A program made the translations under genes and the position numbers. Shown here one piece after another: positions 8,688 through 18,205 of a stretch of 64,000 nucleotides of DNA. Each line of letters opens with the position of its first letter. Within the stretch, counting starts at the first letter, position 1. Source of the DNA: Brevundimonas sp. 357. GTDB lineage: Bacteria > Pseudomonadota > Alphaproteobacteria > Caulobacterales > Caulobacteraceae. Under the pieces are notes generated by a model. The model made no database searches. It was not told where the DNA came from and worked only from the letters and a program-made list of their open reading frames with translations. The stretch covers positions 122,134 through 186,133 of the forward strand of contig NZ_RHWX01000007.1 of assembly GCF_003938605.1 (NCBI RefSeq). Reading direction: 5' to 3'.

Positions 8688-11192
8688 ATGTCCGCCGCCC
8701 TCGCGCTCGGCCATCGCGTCTGGAGCACCGCCCGCATCGTCTGGGCGGCGCCCTTCGCCGTGCGGTTCAGGGGGGTGCTGCAGGCCATGCTGGCCGCCCT
8801 TCTGCTGGTGGCCCTGATCTCGTGGAACCCGGCCGATCCCAGCTGGAACGCCGCATCGGCGCAAGCGCCGACCAACTGGCTGGGCGGGGCGGGCGCGACC
8901 TTCGCCGACCTGATCATGCAGTCGCTGGGGCTGGCGGCGTGGCCCGCCGTTCTGCTGGTGATCGCCTTCGGGCTGGCGGTGGCCATCGGCGACGCCCTGC
9001 AGCACCGGCTGCAGCCGACCCCGTTCAAGATCTTCTGCGCCGTCGCGGGCGTGCTGCTGATGTCGGCCGCCCTGTCGGCCCCCGCGGCGCCCGCGAAATG
9101 GCCGCTGGCGGCGGGCATGGGCGGACTGTGGGGCGACGCCGTCACCGGCCTGGCCGCCAACGGCCTGGGCGCTCTGAAGGTGCCGGGCGCGCGCATCATC
9201 CTGGGCTTTCTCTTCGTGATCCTGGCGTTGTGGAGCCTGGCCTACACCGTGGGGCTGCGCCTGCGCGATTTCACCGACACCGCAGGCTGGGCCGCCCAGA
9301 AGGGCGCCGAGGTCCGCGCCGTCCGACCGGCCAAGGCCGCCAAGCCGGGCAAGACCCCGCGCGCCGTCGCCGAGGCCGCCGTCCCGGCCCGCAAGCCGCG
9401 CCATCGCCTGCCCGAAGCCGACGACATGGAGGCCGACGGCCCCCTCGCCGCACCTGCCCAATCTTCCGCTCAAGCCGCCTTCGCGCCCCCGTCCGAAGCT
9501 CACGACGACGCGGACGCCTATGCCGACGAGGCCGACGCCTACACCCCGCCGTGGGCGGATGCGGCCCCCGCCCCCATCGCCCCGCCCTCGGCCCGCACCA
9601 ACCGACCGGCCGAGCCCAAGGTCGCGGCCGTCAAGGCGCCCAAGCCCGTCCGCAGCGACGCGGACCAACAGGCCTTCGACTTCGCCAATGAGGGCGGCTT
9701 CGAACTGCCCCCGCTGGGCATTCTGGCCAAACCCGGCCAGCGCGGCGGCGCCGTCGACGAGGAATCGCTGAAGGCCAACGCCAAGATGCTGGAGGGCGTG
9801 CTTCAGGAGTTCGGCGTGCGCGGCCAGATCGATCAGATCCGCCCCGGTCCCGTCGTCACCCTGTACGAACTGGTGCCCGCGCCCGGCGTGAAGCACGGCC
9901 GCGTCGTGGCCCTGGCCGACGACATCGCCCGCTCCATGTCCGCCCGCGCCTGCCGCATCAGCGTGGTTCAGGGCCGCAACGCCATCGGCATCGAACTGCC
10001 CAACGCCAAGCGCGAGACGGTCTTCCTGCGCGACCTGCTGGCCTCCGGCGAGTACGACAAGAAGAGCCATCTGCTGCCGCTGGCGCTGGGCGAGACCATC
10101 GGCGGCGAGCCTTACGTCGCCGACCTGGCGCGGATGCCCCACCTGCTGATCGCGGGCACCACCGGCTCGGGCAAGTCGGTCGGGGTCAACGCCATGATCC
10201 TGTCGATCCTGTATCGTCACTCCCCCGCCGAGTGCCGCTTCATCATGATCGACCCCAAGATGCTGGAGCTGTCGGTCTATGACGGCATTCCGCATCTGCT
10301 GGCGCCGGTCGTGACCGATCCCAAGAAGGCGGTCGTGGCCCTGAAGTGGACCGTGCGCGAGATGGAGGACCGCTATCGCCGGATGTCCAAGCTCGGCGTC
10401 CGCAACGTCGCCAGCTACAACGAGCGCGCCCGCGAGGCGCAGGAAAAGGGCGAGCATTTCGAACGCACCGTCCAGACCGGCTTCGACGAACAGGGCCGCC
10501 CGGTCTATGAGTCCGAGAAGATCCGCCCTGAGCCCATGCCCTATCTGGTCGTGGTCATGGACGAGATGGCCGACCTGATGCTGGTCGCGGGTAAGGACGT
10601 GGAAGGCGCGGTTCAGCGTCTGGCCCAGATGGCGCGCGCGGCGGGCATCCACCTGATCATGGCGACGCAGCGCCCGTCGGTGGACGTCATCACCGGCACC
10701 ATCAAGGCCAACTTCCCGACCCGAATCTCCTTCCAGGTCACGTCGAAGATCGACAGCCGCACCATCCTGGGCGAACAGGGCGGCGAGCAGCTGCTGGGTC
10801 AGGGCGACATGCTCTATATGGCGGGCGGCGGCCGCATCACCCGCCTGCACGGCCCCTTCGTCGGCGATCAAGAGGTCGAGGACGTCTGCAAACACCTGAA
10901 GGCCCAGGCCGAGCCGGAATACCTCGACCTGATCACCGACGAGCCGGACGGAGACGGCGACGGCGCCATGGGCGATGAAGGCGGCGGCACCGGCGATGAC
11001 CTCTATGACCGCGCCGTGGCCGTGGTCACGCGCGACCGCAAGGCCTCGACCTCCTACGTCCAGCGCCGCCTGCAGATCGGCTACAACCGCGCCGCCACCC
11101 TGATCGAACGCATGGAGCAGGAAGGCGTCGTCAGCCCCGCCAACCACGCCGGCAAGCGCGAAGTGCTGGCCGGACCGCCGCCTATGGTTTGA
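8688..11192 (+). CDS. ftsK: DNA translocase FtsK
   Basis: Protein of 834 residues. About four membrane helices lie in residues 25-185, a Pro/Ala/Asp-rich linker runs to about 340, and the RecA-like motor follows with Walker A GTTGSGKS near residue 491 and Walker [11 protein letters not shown] near 621. The last 65 residues form the winged-helix gamma domain ([20 protein letters not shown]) that reads KOPS sequences. FtsK sits at the septum, pumps chromosome ends to the daughter cells and activates XerCD at dif. The linker is short compared with E. coli. A large antisense frame here is a shadow. Confidence 0.96.
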   Translation: MSAALALGHRVWSTARIVWAAPFAVRFRGVLQAMLAALLLVALISWNPADPSWNAASAQAPTNWLGGAGATFADLIMQSLGLAAWPAVLLVIAFGLAVAIGDALQHRLQPTPFKIFCAVAGVLLMSAALSAPAAPAKWPLAAGMGGLWGDAVTGLAANGLGALKVPGARIILGFLFVILALWSLAYTVGLRLRDFTDTAGWAAQKGAEVRAVRPAKAAKPGKTPRAVAEAAVPARKPRHRLPEADDMEADGPLAAPAQSSAQAAFAPPSEAHDDADAYADEADAYTPPWADAAPAPIAPPSARTNRPAEPKVAAVKAPKPVRSDADQQAFDFANEGGFELPPLGILAKPGQRGGAVDEESLKANAKMLEGVLQEFGVRGQIDQIRPGPVVTLYELVPAPGVKHGRVVALADDIARSMSARACRISVVQGRNAIGIELPNAKRETVFLRDLLASGEYDKKSHLLPLALGETIGGEPYVADLARMPHLLIAGTTGSGKSVGVNAMILSILYRHSPAECRFIMIDPKMLELSVYDGIPHLLAPVVTDPKKAVVALKWTVREMEDRYRRMSKLGVRNVASYNERAREAQEKGEHFERTVQTGFDEQGRPVYESEKIRPEPMPYLVVVMDEMADLMLVAGKDVEGAVQRLAQMARAAGIHLIMATQRPSVDVITGTIKANFPTRISFQVTSKIDSRTILGEQGGEQLLGQGDMLYMAGGGRITRLHGPFVGDQEVEDVCKHLKAQAEPEYLDLITDEPDGDGDGAMGDEGGGTGDDLYDRAVAVVTRDRKASTSYVQRRLQIGYNRAATLIERMEQEGVVSPANHAGKREVLAGPPPMV

Positions 11193-11229
11193 TCGGCTTG
11201 CAGCCGAAACGGCGGCTTTGCCGCCGGGC

Positions 11230-11264
11230 GCTATCGCTCGCCGCGCGACGGCTCGCTGCTTCAG
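11230..11264 (-). repeat. Dispersed hairpin element, copy B1
   Basis: On the plus strand it reads CTATCGCTCGCC ... CTGCTTCAG, i.e. the reverse of copies A. It begins 38 bases after the ftsK stop. The inner CGCCGCGCGACGG can fold. With B2 it forms an inverted pair around a 59-base spacer. Confidence 0.65.
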
Positions 11265-11323
11265 CGCCAATCGCGCGCGACGAGGAACAACACGCCTCGG
11301 CTGACGCTTAAACGCCTCACGTC

Positions 11324-11358
11324 CTCAAGCAGCGAGCCGCCGCGCGGCGAGCGCTAGG
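11324..11358 (+). repeat. Dispersed hairpin element, copy B2
   Basis: CTCAAGCAGCGAGCC, palindrome CGCCGCGCGGCG, then AGCGCTAGG and ACACTAAAA. Opposite orientation to B1. The lolA start lies 128 bases further on. Confidence 0.7.
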
Positions 11359-11486
11359 ACACTAAAACAATGAACACCGCTTCATCGGAGCGCCGGAATA
11401 TGGTCAGGCTGGCGTCATCAGCCTGCCGGATGAAGCCCCCACCCTCAATCGGGTCGAAAACCGTTCAGAACGGGAGAAGAAAAGAC

Positions 11487-12128
11487 ATGAGCATTTCCCG
11501 CCGCGCCTTCGGCCTCGGCTCCGCCGCCCTGGTCGCGCTCGCCGCCGCCCCCGCCGCTGTCCTGGCGCAGGCCGGGCTGTCGGCCGACGACCAGGCCGTC
11601 CTGCGTCAGGCCCAGACCTATCTGACCGCCATGACCACGGCCCAGGGAACGTTCGTCGAGACCGGGCCGAACAATCAGCGCCGCACCGGCCGCTATTATC
11701 TGCAACGCCCCGGCAAGATGCGGTTCGAGTACACCGAGCCTGCGGGCCTGCTGGTCGTCGCCGACGGCAATAACGTCAGCCGTTGGGATCCGCGCCTGAA
11801 CGTCTTCCGCCAGGCGCCGCTGGGCCAGACCCCGCTGTCCACCTTCCTGGCGCGCGAGGTCCGGCTGGATCAGGGCGTGAAGATCGACCGGATCACGCGC
11901 ATGGACTCCGGCGCCTTCGCCATCACGGCCCGCGACGCGCGCCGTCCCAACGAAGGCTCGGTCATCCTGGCCTTCGCCGGTTCGCCCGTGCGGCTGCAGG
12001 AATGGACCATCACCGACTCGCAAGGCTCGCGTACGCGGGTCCAGCTGACCACGCTGCAACCGGCTCCGGGCCTGGCCGCCAGCCTGTTCCAGCTGCGCGA
12101 CCCGACCCGTCGCAACCGCCGCAACTGA
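11487..12128 (+). CDS. lolA: Outer-membrane lipoprotein carrier LolA
   Basis: Protein of 213 residues, counting from the ATG at 11487 that follows GGGAGAAGAAAAG; frames opening at 11370 lack a site. Residues 1-27 form a signal peptide with SRRAF near the start, which could be a twin-arginine signal, and AVLAQA as cleavage region. The mature part has FVETGPN, GRYYLQRPGKMRFEY and LLVVADG strands, the LolA hallmark for binding lipoprotein acyl chains in the periplasm between LolCDE and the outer membrane. It is followed by a pair of direct repeats and a strong terminator. Confidence 0.9.
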   Translation: MSISRRAFGLGSAALVALAAAPAAVLAQAGLSADDQAVLRQAQTYLTAMTTAQGTFVETGPNNQRRTGRYYLQRPGKMRFEYTEPAGLLVVADGNNVSRWDPRLNVFRQAPLGQTPLSTFLAREVRLDQGVKIDRITRMDSGAFAITARDARRPNEGSVILAFAGSPVRLQEWTITDSQGSRTRVQLTTLQPAPGLAASLFQLRDPTRRNRRN

Positions 12129-12159
12129 TTTGTCGCGAAAAAAGAAGCGGGGCGATTTT

Positions 12160-12200
12160 GTGACAGTTTGACCTTTTTCGCTTGGCGTGACACTTTGAAC
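12160..12200 (+). promoter_or_regulatory. Two direct repeats GTGACA-x-TTTGA-x-C
   Basis: GTGACAGTTTGACC (12160-12173) recurs as GTGACACTTTGAAC (12187-12200), 27 bases apart. TTGACC at 12168-12173 could act as a -35 element with CACTTT 17 bases later as a poor -10. The block precedes a 70-base gene-free stretch ended by a strong terminator, so it could drive a short RNA. It could equally be an operator. No direct proof. Confidence 0.35.
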
Positions 12201-12271
12201 ACAGGACGGCGGCGGCCGTCCCGCCCGCCACGGATTCATCCCCGCCTGGCGGCGAGAGAGACGAACTTCAT

Positions 12272-12301
12272 GCGCCCGGACCTGGCTCCGGGCGCTTTTT
12301 T
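12272..12301 (+). terminator. Strong intrinsic terminator between lolA and xthA
   Basis: GCGCCCGGA (12272-12280) and TCCGGGCGC (12287-12295) form a perfect 9-bp stem with a six-base loop, followed by six T residues. It would stop lolA transcription, and possibly a small RNA started within 12168-12200. Confidence 0.85.
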
Positions 12302-12357
12302 AATACGCGCGACAACCGGCTTAGACCCCGCCCCGCCAAGCTGCTAAGCCCGCTTGC

Positions 12358-13155
12358 ATGAGCCTTCGCATCGTCACCTGGAACATCAACTCGGTCCGCC
12401 TGCGCATCGATCAGGTCGCCCGCTTCGTCGCCGAGAACGCCCCGGACGTCCTGTGCCTGCAGGAGATCAAATGCACCGAGGACCAGTTTCCGCGTCAGGC
12501 CTTCATCGACATGGGCCTGCCCTACCTGCGGATCGGCGGCCAGAAGGGCTGGCACGGGGTGGCCATCGCCAGCCGCCTGCCCATCGTCGACAGCCCCAAG
12601 CTGGATGTCTGCCGCGAAGGCCACGCCCGCTGCGTTTCGGCCGTGGTCGAGGGCGTCGAGGTGCAGAACTTCTACATACCGGCGGGCGGCGACCTGCCGG
12701 ACCGGGCGCTGAACCCCAAGTTCGATCACAAGATGGACTTCTATGAGCGGCTGACCGCCGAGATGAAGACCCGCGACCGCCAGCGGCCGCTGGTCCTGGC
12801 CGGAGACTTCAACATCGCGCCGGGCGAGAACGACGTCTGGAACCACCGCTTCATGTCCAAGGTGGTCAGCCACACCCCCGGCGAGGTCGAGACCCTGTAC
12901 CGGCTTCAGGAGGCGGGCGGTTTCGCCGATGTGGTGCGCGACCAGATCCCCGACCCGGTCAAGCTGGCCAGCTGGTGGAGCTATCGCGCCAAGGATTTCC
13001 GCAAGTCGAACCGGGGCCTGCGGCTGGACCACCTGTGGACCTCGCCCGGCCTGACGCCCGCCGTAGTCCAGGGCAGCGCCCGCATCCTGGACACGGTGCG
13101 CGAATGGGAACGGCCCAGCGACCACGCTCCGGTCGTGATGGACCTGGACGTCTGA
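12358..13155 (+). CDS. xthA: Exodeoxyribonuclease III
   Basis: Protein of 265 residues. TWNINSVRLR (from residue 7), LQEIKC near 37 (catalytic Glu), LAGDFNIAP near 144 (Asp and Asn of the active site) and the terminal SDHAPVVMDL (catalytic His) are the classical ExoIII/APE1 motifs. The enzyme cuts at abasic sites and degrades 3' ends in base-excision repair. Length is normal for the family. It is convergent with the SLC13 permease, with seven bases between stops. Confidence 0.95.
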   Translation: MSLRIVTWNINSVRLRIDQVARFVAENAPDVLCLQEIKCTEDQFPRQAFIDMGLPYLRIGGQKGWHGVAIASRLPIVDSPKLDVCREGHARCVSAVVEGVEVQNFYIPAGGDLPDRALNPKFDHKMDFYERLTAEMKTRDRQRPLVLAGDFNIAPGENDVWNHRFMSKVVSHTPGEVETLYRLQEAGGFADVVRDQIPDPVKLASWWSYRAKDFRKSNRGLRLDHLWTSPGLTPAVVQGSARILDTVREWERPSDHAPVVMDLDV

Positions 13156-13162
13156 AGCCGCC

Positions 13163-14575
13163 TCAGAAGGGGAAGAAGATCGGGATGGCGACCATGGCCG
13201 CCGCCCAGGTGATCAGGTTCAGCGGCGTGCCGACCCGGACGAAGTCCATGTAGCTGTAGCCGCCCATCTGATAGACGAGGACGTTGGTCTGATAGCCGAA
13301 GGGCGTGGCGAAGGCGGCCGAGGCGGCCATCATCACCGCCACCAGGAAGGGGCGCGGATCGACCCCCAGGCTCTCGGCCAGGGCGACCGCGATCGGCGTC
13401 ACCAGCACCGCCACCGTGGCGTTGGACAGAAGCTCAGTCGCGAACAGGGTCACGCCGTAGAGCACGATCAGGGCGCCCAGCGGCCCGAACGGGCGGATCA
13501 CCTCGATCAGCAGGCCCGCCCCTTGCGCCGCCAGCCCCGTCACCTCGATCGCCGTGCCGACCACCACCATGCCGGCGATCAGCAGCAGGATGTCCGGCTT
13601 CAGGCCCGAATAGGCCTCTTCCGGCGTCAGCACGCCTAGCAGGATCAGGGCCACCGCTCCGGCGAAGGCCGCCGCCGCGATCGGCGCGATCCCCAGCCCC
13701 GCCGCCGCCACCACCAGGACGAAGACCGCCAGGGCGATCAGCGCCCGCTTCCATTGCAAGGGCCGGTCGGCCGAGGCGTAGAGGTCGACGTCGCCCAGAT
13801 GGGCGTCGCCGGTGCCGTCGCGCTGGCTTCGGCTTTCGCCCAGACGGGTCAGGGACGGCAGGGAGAAGGGCAGACGCCACCGCCCCTGACGCGAGGCCTT
13901 TTCGGCCTGGGCTTCCGCCTCCTGTCGCTCGCGTTCGGCCTCGGCCTCTTCTTCGGCGGTCGCCGTACGGCCCAGCTGGCGCGCGCCGAAGAAATAGAGC
14001 CACAGACCCCCGACCAGGGCGATGACCAGGCCCACGGGCGTGATCTCGAACAGGCTGAACACCGGCTGACCGGCGTTGCGCGCCATGTCGTTGACCAGCA
14101 GATTGGTCGAGGTGCCGATCAGGGTCAGCAGCCCGCCCATCACCGTCACATGGCTGAGCGGCATCAGGAACCGCTTGGGCGACAGCTTCAGCGACTTGGC
14201 CATGTCGCGCACGACCGGCGCGGCCAGCACCACCACCGGCGTATTGTTCAGGAAACCGCCGACCGAGCCGCACAGGCCGATCACCACCCAGATGCCCGTC
14301 GCGCCGAAACGCCGACACAAGGACGTCGCCTTGCGGATCATCAACCCCAGCAGGCCGGACAGCTCGATGGCGTAGGCGATGACGAACAGCCCGGCCAGGG
14401 CGATGACCGCCGGGCTGGCGAAGGCGCTCTGCACCTCGACCGGGCGCACCACGCCGAACAGCAGCAAGGCCGCCGCGCCGCTGAGCGCCACCACGTCCGA
14501 ACGCATCCGCCCGTGGATCATCACCCCGACCACGGCGATCAGAACGATAAGCGCGATAATCTGGTCCAGCGTCAC
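13163..14575 (-). CDS. SLC13 family permease
   Basis: Membrane protein of 470 residues with about ten hydrophobic segments in two related halves. The GTG at 14575 (VTLDQIIALIVLIAV) with GAGGGGG upstream is preferred to a longer frame opening inside the neighbouring gene. Each half carries the re-entrant NT motif: GFLNNTPVVVLAAP with GTSTNLLVNDM in the first, and LSNATVAVLVTP with ATPFGYQTNVLVYQ in the second. The halves are joined by a charged Glu/Arg-rich loop of roughly 90 residues instead of TrkA-C domains. Family members use Na+ or H+ gradients to import sulfate or dicarboxylates; the substrate here is not predictable. Confidence 0.85.
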   Translation of the reverse strand: MTLDQIIALIVLIAVVGVMIHGRMRSDVVALSGAAALLLFGVVRPVEVQSAFASPAVIALAGLFVIAYAIELSGLLGLMIRKATSLCRRFGATGIWVVIGLCGSVGGFLNNTPVVVLAAPVVRDMAKSLKLSPKRFLMPLSHVTVMGGLLTLIGTSTNLLVNDMARNAGQPVFSLFEITPVGLVIALVGGLWLYFFGARQLGRTATAEEEAEAERERQEAEAQAEKASRQGRWRLPFSLPSLTRLGESRSQRDGTGDAHLGDVDLYASADRPLQWKRALIALAVFVLVVAAAGLGIAPIAAAAFAGAVALILLGVLTPEEAYSGLKPDILLLIAGMVVVGTAIEVTGLAAQGAGLLIEVIRPFGPLGALIVLYGVTLFATELLSNATVAVLVTPIAVALAESLGVDPRPFLVAVMMAASAAFATPFGYQTNVLVYQMGGYSYMDFVRVGTPLNLITWAAAMVAIPIFFPF

Positions 14576-14662
14576 CCGCGCAAGACCCCCTCTTTCAGCC
14601 CAGCCGCGACCACGATCACGGGTCGGGGCGTCAATCAGCGTTTCCCGTGTTAGGCTGGTTCC

Positions 14663-15571
14663 ATGTCGATCACAACGACCCGTCTCGCCGCGCCGCTCGC
14701 CCTCGCGGCGGCCCTGCCGCTTCTGACCTGGTGTCAACGTCCGCCGGAACCGGCCGCGCCTGCGGAGCCGACCCCGCCGCCGACGGTCGTGCTGGACTCC
14801 ACGCTGAACCGCGCCGCCCTGCTGGCCGCCCTGACCGAGGCCGGAACCGCCCTGGCCGACGGCCAGACCCGCAACGCGGCCCTGACGGGCCGAACGGTGT
14901 CGGTGCGCCTGCCCTTCGGCTGCGGCGGCGAGGCGGCCGTCGTCAGCGAGGTCGGCGGCCTGCCTCGCCTCGTTCGCAATGCGGATGGAAGCCTGACGCT
15001 GACGGTCATGCCGGAAGACCTGGGCGCGTCGGCGCTGGTCCCCGCAACCCGCGAAGGGGCGGTCGACAAGTGGGAGGCGGTCGAAGGTTTCTGGATCGCC
15101 CGGCCATGGAGCGGCCTGGACGCCTGCCCGGCGTCAGCGACTCTGGCCGCCCCCGCCCCGGATCTCGCGCCTTCGCCGGCTCAAACGGCGATCAAAACGC
15201 CCGCCGAGGGCAAGACGGCTGAGGCCAAGACCGTTGACGACGTCGCGGCGCCGCCAATCGTCCAGCCCGAACGCAGCGCCGGGCTGGCCGCCGTGTTCGA
15301 GACGGGCGGTTCGCGCCTGGGCCGTCGTCAGGGCCAGGCCTATGTCCATGTCATTCGGGGGGAGAAGGGCGTCGCGCCGACGCCGGCGCCGGGCGGCTAT
15401 GCGCTGCGGCTGGAAGGACGGCTGACCGCCTTCGCGGACGGCAAGGCCGTCCACTGCGTCCAGAAGGACGCCGAAAGCCGTCCGGTCTGCGTCGCCGCGC
15501 TGCGGCTGGACCGGCTGGCCTTCGAGGATGGGGCCACGGGCGCCCTTCTCAGCGAATGGCGCCCGCGTTGA
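14663..15571 (+). CDS. Hypothetical exported protein
   Basis: Protein of 302 residues that I do not recognise. It opens with a hydrophobic signal-like segment (residues 8-24) ending LLTWCQ; the Cys lacks a good lipobox because Trp precedes it, so lipidation is doubtful. A Pro/Ala-rich stretch follows, then a domain with one FGCGG and a separate DACPAS cysteine, a second Ala/Lys/Pro linker (about 165-200), and a C-terminal part with YALRLEGRLTAFADGKAVHC and two more cysteines. The disulfide-ready cysteines and linkers suggest a periplasmic protein. It is divergent from the SLC13 permease, with 87 bases between starts. Confidence 0.6.
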   Translation: MSITTTRLAAPLALAAALPLLTWCQRPPEPAAPAEPTPPPTVVLDSTLNRAALLAALTEAGTALADGQTRNAALTGRTVSVRLPFGCGGEAAVVSEVGGLPRLVRNADGSLTLTVMPEDLGASALVPATREGAVDKWEAVEGFWIARPWSGLDACPASATLAAPAPDLAPSPAQTAIKTPAEGKTAEAKTVDDVAAPPIVQPERSAGLAAVFETGGSRLGRRQGQAYVHVIRGEKGVAPTPAPGGYALRLEGRLTAFADGKAVHCVQKDAESRPVCVAALRLDRLAFEDGATGALLSEWRPR

Positions 15572-15578
15572 GTTTGGC

Positions 15579-15701
15579 TCAGGCTGCGCCCAGCAGCTTG
15601 GCGCCGGCCAGCACGCCCAGAAGGATCAGGGTGACGCTGCCGGTGAAGACGACGATGCCTTCGAACGAGAAGCTCGAAGCGCGGGGATGCACGAGTTTCA
15701 T
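15579..15701 (-). CDS. Small single-pass membrane protein, 40 residues
   Basis: An ATG on the minus strand at 15701 has AAAGGAA six bases upstream. The product has a basic N-terminus (MKLVHPRASSF), then one hydrophobic helix (TGSVTLILLGVLAGAKLLG) that fills its second half. It would sit in the inner membrane with its N-terminus in the cytoplasm. It is convergent with the exported hypothetical protein, with seven bases between stops. The ribosome site and helix make it credible; I cannot name a family. Confidence 0.55.
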   Translation of the reverse strand: MKLVHPRASSFSFEGIVVFTGSVTLILLGVLAGAKLLGAA

Positions 15702-15796
15702 GACTTGGTTCCTTTCGGCGGGGGAGTTCCGAACGGTCTCAAGATAGGAAGCGCGGCCGCCGGGGACAAACCACGGTTAGGCCGTCTCAAGTGACT

Positions 15797-16738
15797 TCAA
15801 GTCACCCGAACCTCATCTGCGTCCTCATCTAGCCGTGATTCGGCCACGATCCAGTTGAGGAAGCGCCGCAGCTTGGGTTCGTCCGCCCGCTCGGGCAGGA
15901 CCACCGCCCAATAGGCCAGATCGTTGGTCAGGGCGTGATCGACCGGCTGGATCAGCCGCCCCTCGCGCAGGTCGTCCGCCGCCAGGGGCGCCGAGGTCAG
16001 GGCCACGCCGCGTCCGGACAGGGCCGCCTCCAGCGCCAGATGGCTGTGGCTGAAATGGGGGCCGCGCAGGTGGTTCACCCGGGGATCATCAACCCCGGCG
16101 CTCTCGAACCAGGCCTTCCAGCCCATGCGGTCGGCGTAGGGCATGTCGTGCCAGGTCTCATGGATCAGCACCACGTCCAGCAGGTCGGACGGCTCGTTCA
16201 ACCGCCGCGCGGCGGCGAAGGACGGGGCGCAGACCGGGATCAGCCGCTCATTGACCAGCCGCCGCGCCACCTGGCCCGGATAGGGGCCTTCTCCGTAGCG
16301 CAGGGCCACGTCGGCCTCACCGTTCGACAGGTCGGCGATGCGGTCCTCGGCAAAGACGATCAGGTCGAGGTCCGGATTTTCCTCGCTGAAGCGATGCAGG
16401 CGCGGCGACAGCCATTTGCTGGCCAGCGACGGCAGGGCGGTGATGCGCAGCTGGCGCGAACGACCCGGCCGCACGGCCTCCAGCGCGCTTTCCAGCCGCT
16501 CGAAGGCGTCGGCCACGCCCTGAGCCAGGCGCTTGCCGTCGGCGGTCAGGCGCACCGAACGGTTGAAGCGATCGAACAGGCGCAGGCCCAGCCGCATCTC
16601 CAGCGCCTTCACATGGCGGCTGACGGCGCCGGGGGTGACGCCCAGCTCCTCGGCCGCTTCGCGGAAGCTGCCGAGGCGGGCGGCTGCGTCGAACGCCCGA
16701 AGCGCCACCAGCGGCGGGGTCGGGCGACGCTCGCTCAT
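15797..16738 (-). CDS. LysR family transcriptional regulator, GcvA type
   Basis: Protein of 313 residues. Residues 8-65 form the winged helix-turn-helix (PLVALRAFDAAARLGSFREA, then GVTPGAVSRHVKALE), followed by the helix linker and a two-lobed ligand domain with RITALPSLASKWLSPRLHRF, a hallmark of the GcvA-like branch. The ligand and targets are not predictable, because LysR genes are normally read from a divergent neighbour and here the neighbour on the left is the tiny membrane protein, also on the minus strand. It lies seven bases after the cenR stop, so it may share its transcript. Confidence 0.85.
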   Translation of the reverse strand: MSERRPTPPLVALRAFDAAARLGSFREAAEELGVTPGAVSRHVKALEMRLGLRLFDRFNRSVRLTADGKRLAQGVADAFERLESALEAVRPGRSRQLRITALPSLASKWLSPRLHRFSEENPDLDLIVFAEDRIADLSNGEADVALRYGEGPYPGQVARRLVNERLIPVCAPSFAAARRLNEPSDLLDVVLIHETWHDMPYADRMGWKAWFESAGVDDPRVNHLRGPHFSHSHLALEAALSGRGVALTSAPLAADDLREGRLIQPVDHALTNDLAYWAVVLPERADEPKLRRFLNWIVAESRLDEDADEVRVT

Positions 16739-16745
16739 CTGGATG

Positions 16746-17432
16746 TCAGGGCTGGAGGCGGTAGCCGCCGGCGTCGGTCAGCAGCAGACGGGCCTGGCCC
16801 GGCTCGACCTCGATCTTCTGACGCAGGCGATAGATGTGGGTTTCCAGGGTGTGGGTGGTGACCCCGGCGTTGTAGCCCCAGACCTCCGTCAGCAGCTCTT
16901 CGCGCGACACCGGCTTGGCCCCGGCGCGATAGAGGTATTTGAGGATGTTGGTTTCCTTCTCCGTCAGCCGGACCTTCTTGCCCTTGTCGTCGACCATCAG
17001 CTTGGAAGCCGGACGGAACTCATAGGGGCCGACCTGGAAGACGGCGTCCTCGGACTGTTCGTGGCTGCGCAGGTGGGCCCGGATGCGCGCCAGAAGCACC
17101 GCAAAGCGGAAGGGCTTGGTGACATAGTCGTTGGCGCCGGAATCGAGGCCGAGGATGGCGTCCGAATCCGATGACTGCGCCGTCAGCATGATGACCGGGG
17201 TGGAGACGCCCGCCTTGCGGATCAGGCGACAGGCCTCGCGCCCGTCCATGTCGGGCAGGTCGACGTCGAGCAGGATCAGATCGGCCCGCGCCTCCTTGGC
17301 CTGGCGCACGCCATCGGTCGCCGTCGCGGCCTGGGCCGGGCGGAATTCCTCGTGAAGCGCCAACTGCTCGGCCAAGGCCTCGCGCAGGTCGTTGTCGTCA
17401 TCGATGATCAGAATGGTCTTGGGCGTGCGCAT
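16746..17432 (-). CDS. cenR: OmpR-family response regulator, probable CenR
   Basis: Protein of 228 residues. Receiver domain 1-120: acidic DDD pocket at residues 11-13, phospho-acceptor Asp in LLDVDLP (about residue 56), Thr in MLTAQ and Lys in VTKPFR. A winged-helix DNA-binding domain of OmpR type follows (LTEKETNILKYLY, HTLETHIYRLRQKIE). CenR of Caulobacter, an essential regulator of the cell envelope paired with the kinase CenK, is encoded near the same origin-proximal region (recollection), and the ligand and DNA-contact regions fit. Assignment rests on synteny and overall likeness; no kinase gene is nearby, as in Caulobacter. Confidence 0.72.
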   Translation of the reverse strand: MRTPKTILIIDDDNDLREALAEQLALHEEFRPAQAATATDGVRQAKEARADLILLDVDLPDMDGREACRLIRKAGVSTPVIMLTAQSSDSDAILGLDSGANDYVTKPFRFAVLLARIRAHLRSHEQSEDAVFQVGPYEFRPASKLMVDDKGKKVRLTEKETNILKYLYRAGAKPVSREELLTEVWGYNAGVTTHTLETHIYRLRQKIEVEPGQARLLLTDAGGYRLQP

Positions 17433-17494
17433 GGTCTCTTTAGAATGGCGAGGCTTGGGCCCGACGCCAAGGGCGCCAAACGCGATATTGCGTC

Positions 17495-18205
17495 CTAAGA
17501 GGCCACAGGGACCATATTTCGTTCCCCGAACAGGGCCGAACCCACCCGAACATGGGTCGCGCCCGCCTCGATCGCCGTCAGATAGTCACCGCTCATGCCC
17601 ATCGACAGGATCGAGAGGCCGTTGCGCGCAGCGATCGCGGCCAGCAGGGCGAAGTGCGGCGCGGGGTCTTCATCGGCCGGGGGAATGCACATCAGCCCCT
17701 CGACCGTCAGGCCGTGAACGTCGCGCGCGGCGGCGATCAGGGCGTCGGCGTCGTCCGACAGCACGCCCGCCTTCTGCGGCTCGGCGCCCGTATTGACCTG
17801 AACTAGGACGCGGGGACGACGACCCGTCTTACGCGCGGCGGCGGCCAGGGCGTCGGCGAGGCGTTCGCGATCCAAAGTCTCGATGACGTCGAACAGTTCG
17901 ACCGCATCTTGCGCCTTATTGGTCTGCAGGGGGCCGATCAGGCGCAGCTCGAGATCCGGCAAGTCGGCGCGGCGCTCGCCCCAGTGGGCCTTGGCCTCCT
18001 GCACCCGGTTCTCGCCGAAGACCCGCTGGCCGGTCGCCAGGGCGGCGTCGAGGGCGGCGTCGCCCTGCGTCTTGGACACCGCCGTCAGCACCAGCGAAGC
18101 GGGGTCGCGGCCCGCCGCCAAGGCCGCGTCATGGATGCGGCGGCGCACCTCGGCGAAGCGGTCGGCGATGGACGAAACGGCGAAAGCGGGCGTAGTGGCG
18201 GTCAT
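17495..18205 (-). CDS. YggS/PROSC family PLP-homeostasis protein
   Basis: Protein of 236 residues, an alanine-racemase-like barrel. TAVSKTQG near residue 40 holds the PLP lysine, followed by FGENRVQEA, LIGPLQTNKA and the terminal MGMSGDYLTAIEAGATHVRVGSALFG, all family signatures. It buffers pyridoxal phosphate and affects amino-acid and vitamin B6 balance. The ATG at 18205 begins just before the conserved helix. It overlaps the start codon of the divergent thiE-like gene by two bases (TCATGA), so one of the two may start further in, e.g. an upstream ATG at 18223 for this gene. Confidence 0.9.
   Translation of the reverse strand: MTATTPAFAVSSIADRFAEVRRRIHDAALAAGRDPASLVLTAVSKTQGDAALDAALATGQRVFGENRVQEAKAHWGERRADLPDLELRLIGPLQTNKAQDAVELFDVIETLDRERLADALAAAARKTGRRPRVLVQVNTGAEPQKAGVLSDDADALIAAARDVHGLTVEGLMCIPPADEDPAPHFALLAAIAARNGLSILSMGMSGDYLTAIEAGATHVRVGSALFGERNMVPVAS

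Noticed and set aside
8562..11270. 902-codon frame on the minus strand
   Set aside because: It runs antisense to ftsK, whose motor and gamma-domain motifs are beyond doubt. High GC gives long open shadow frames.
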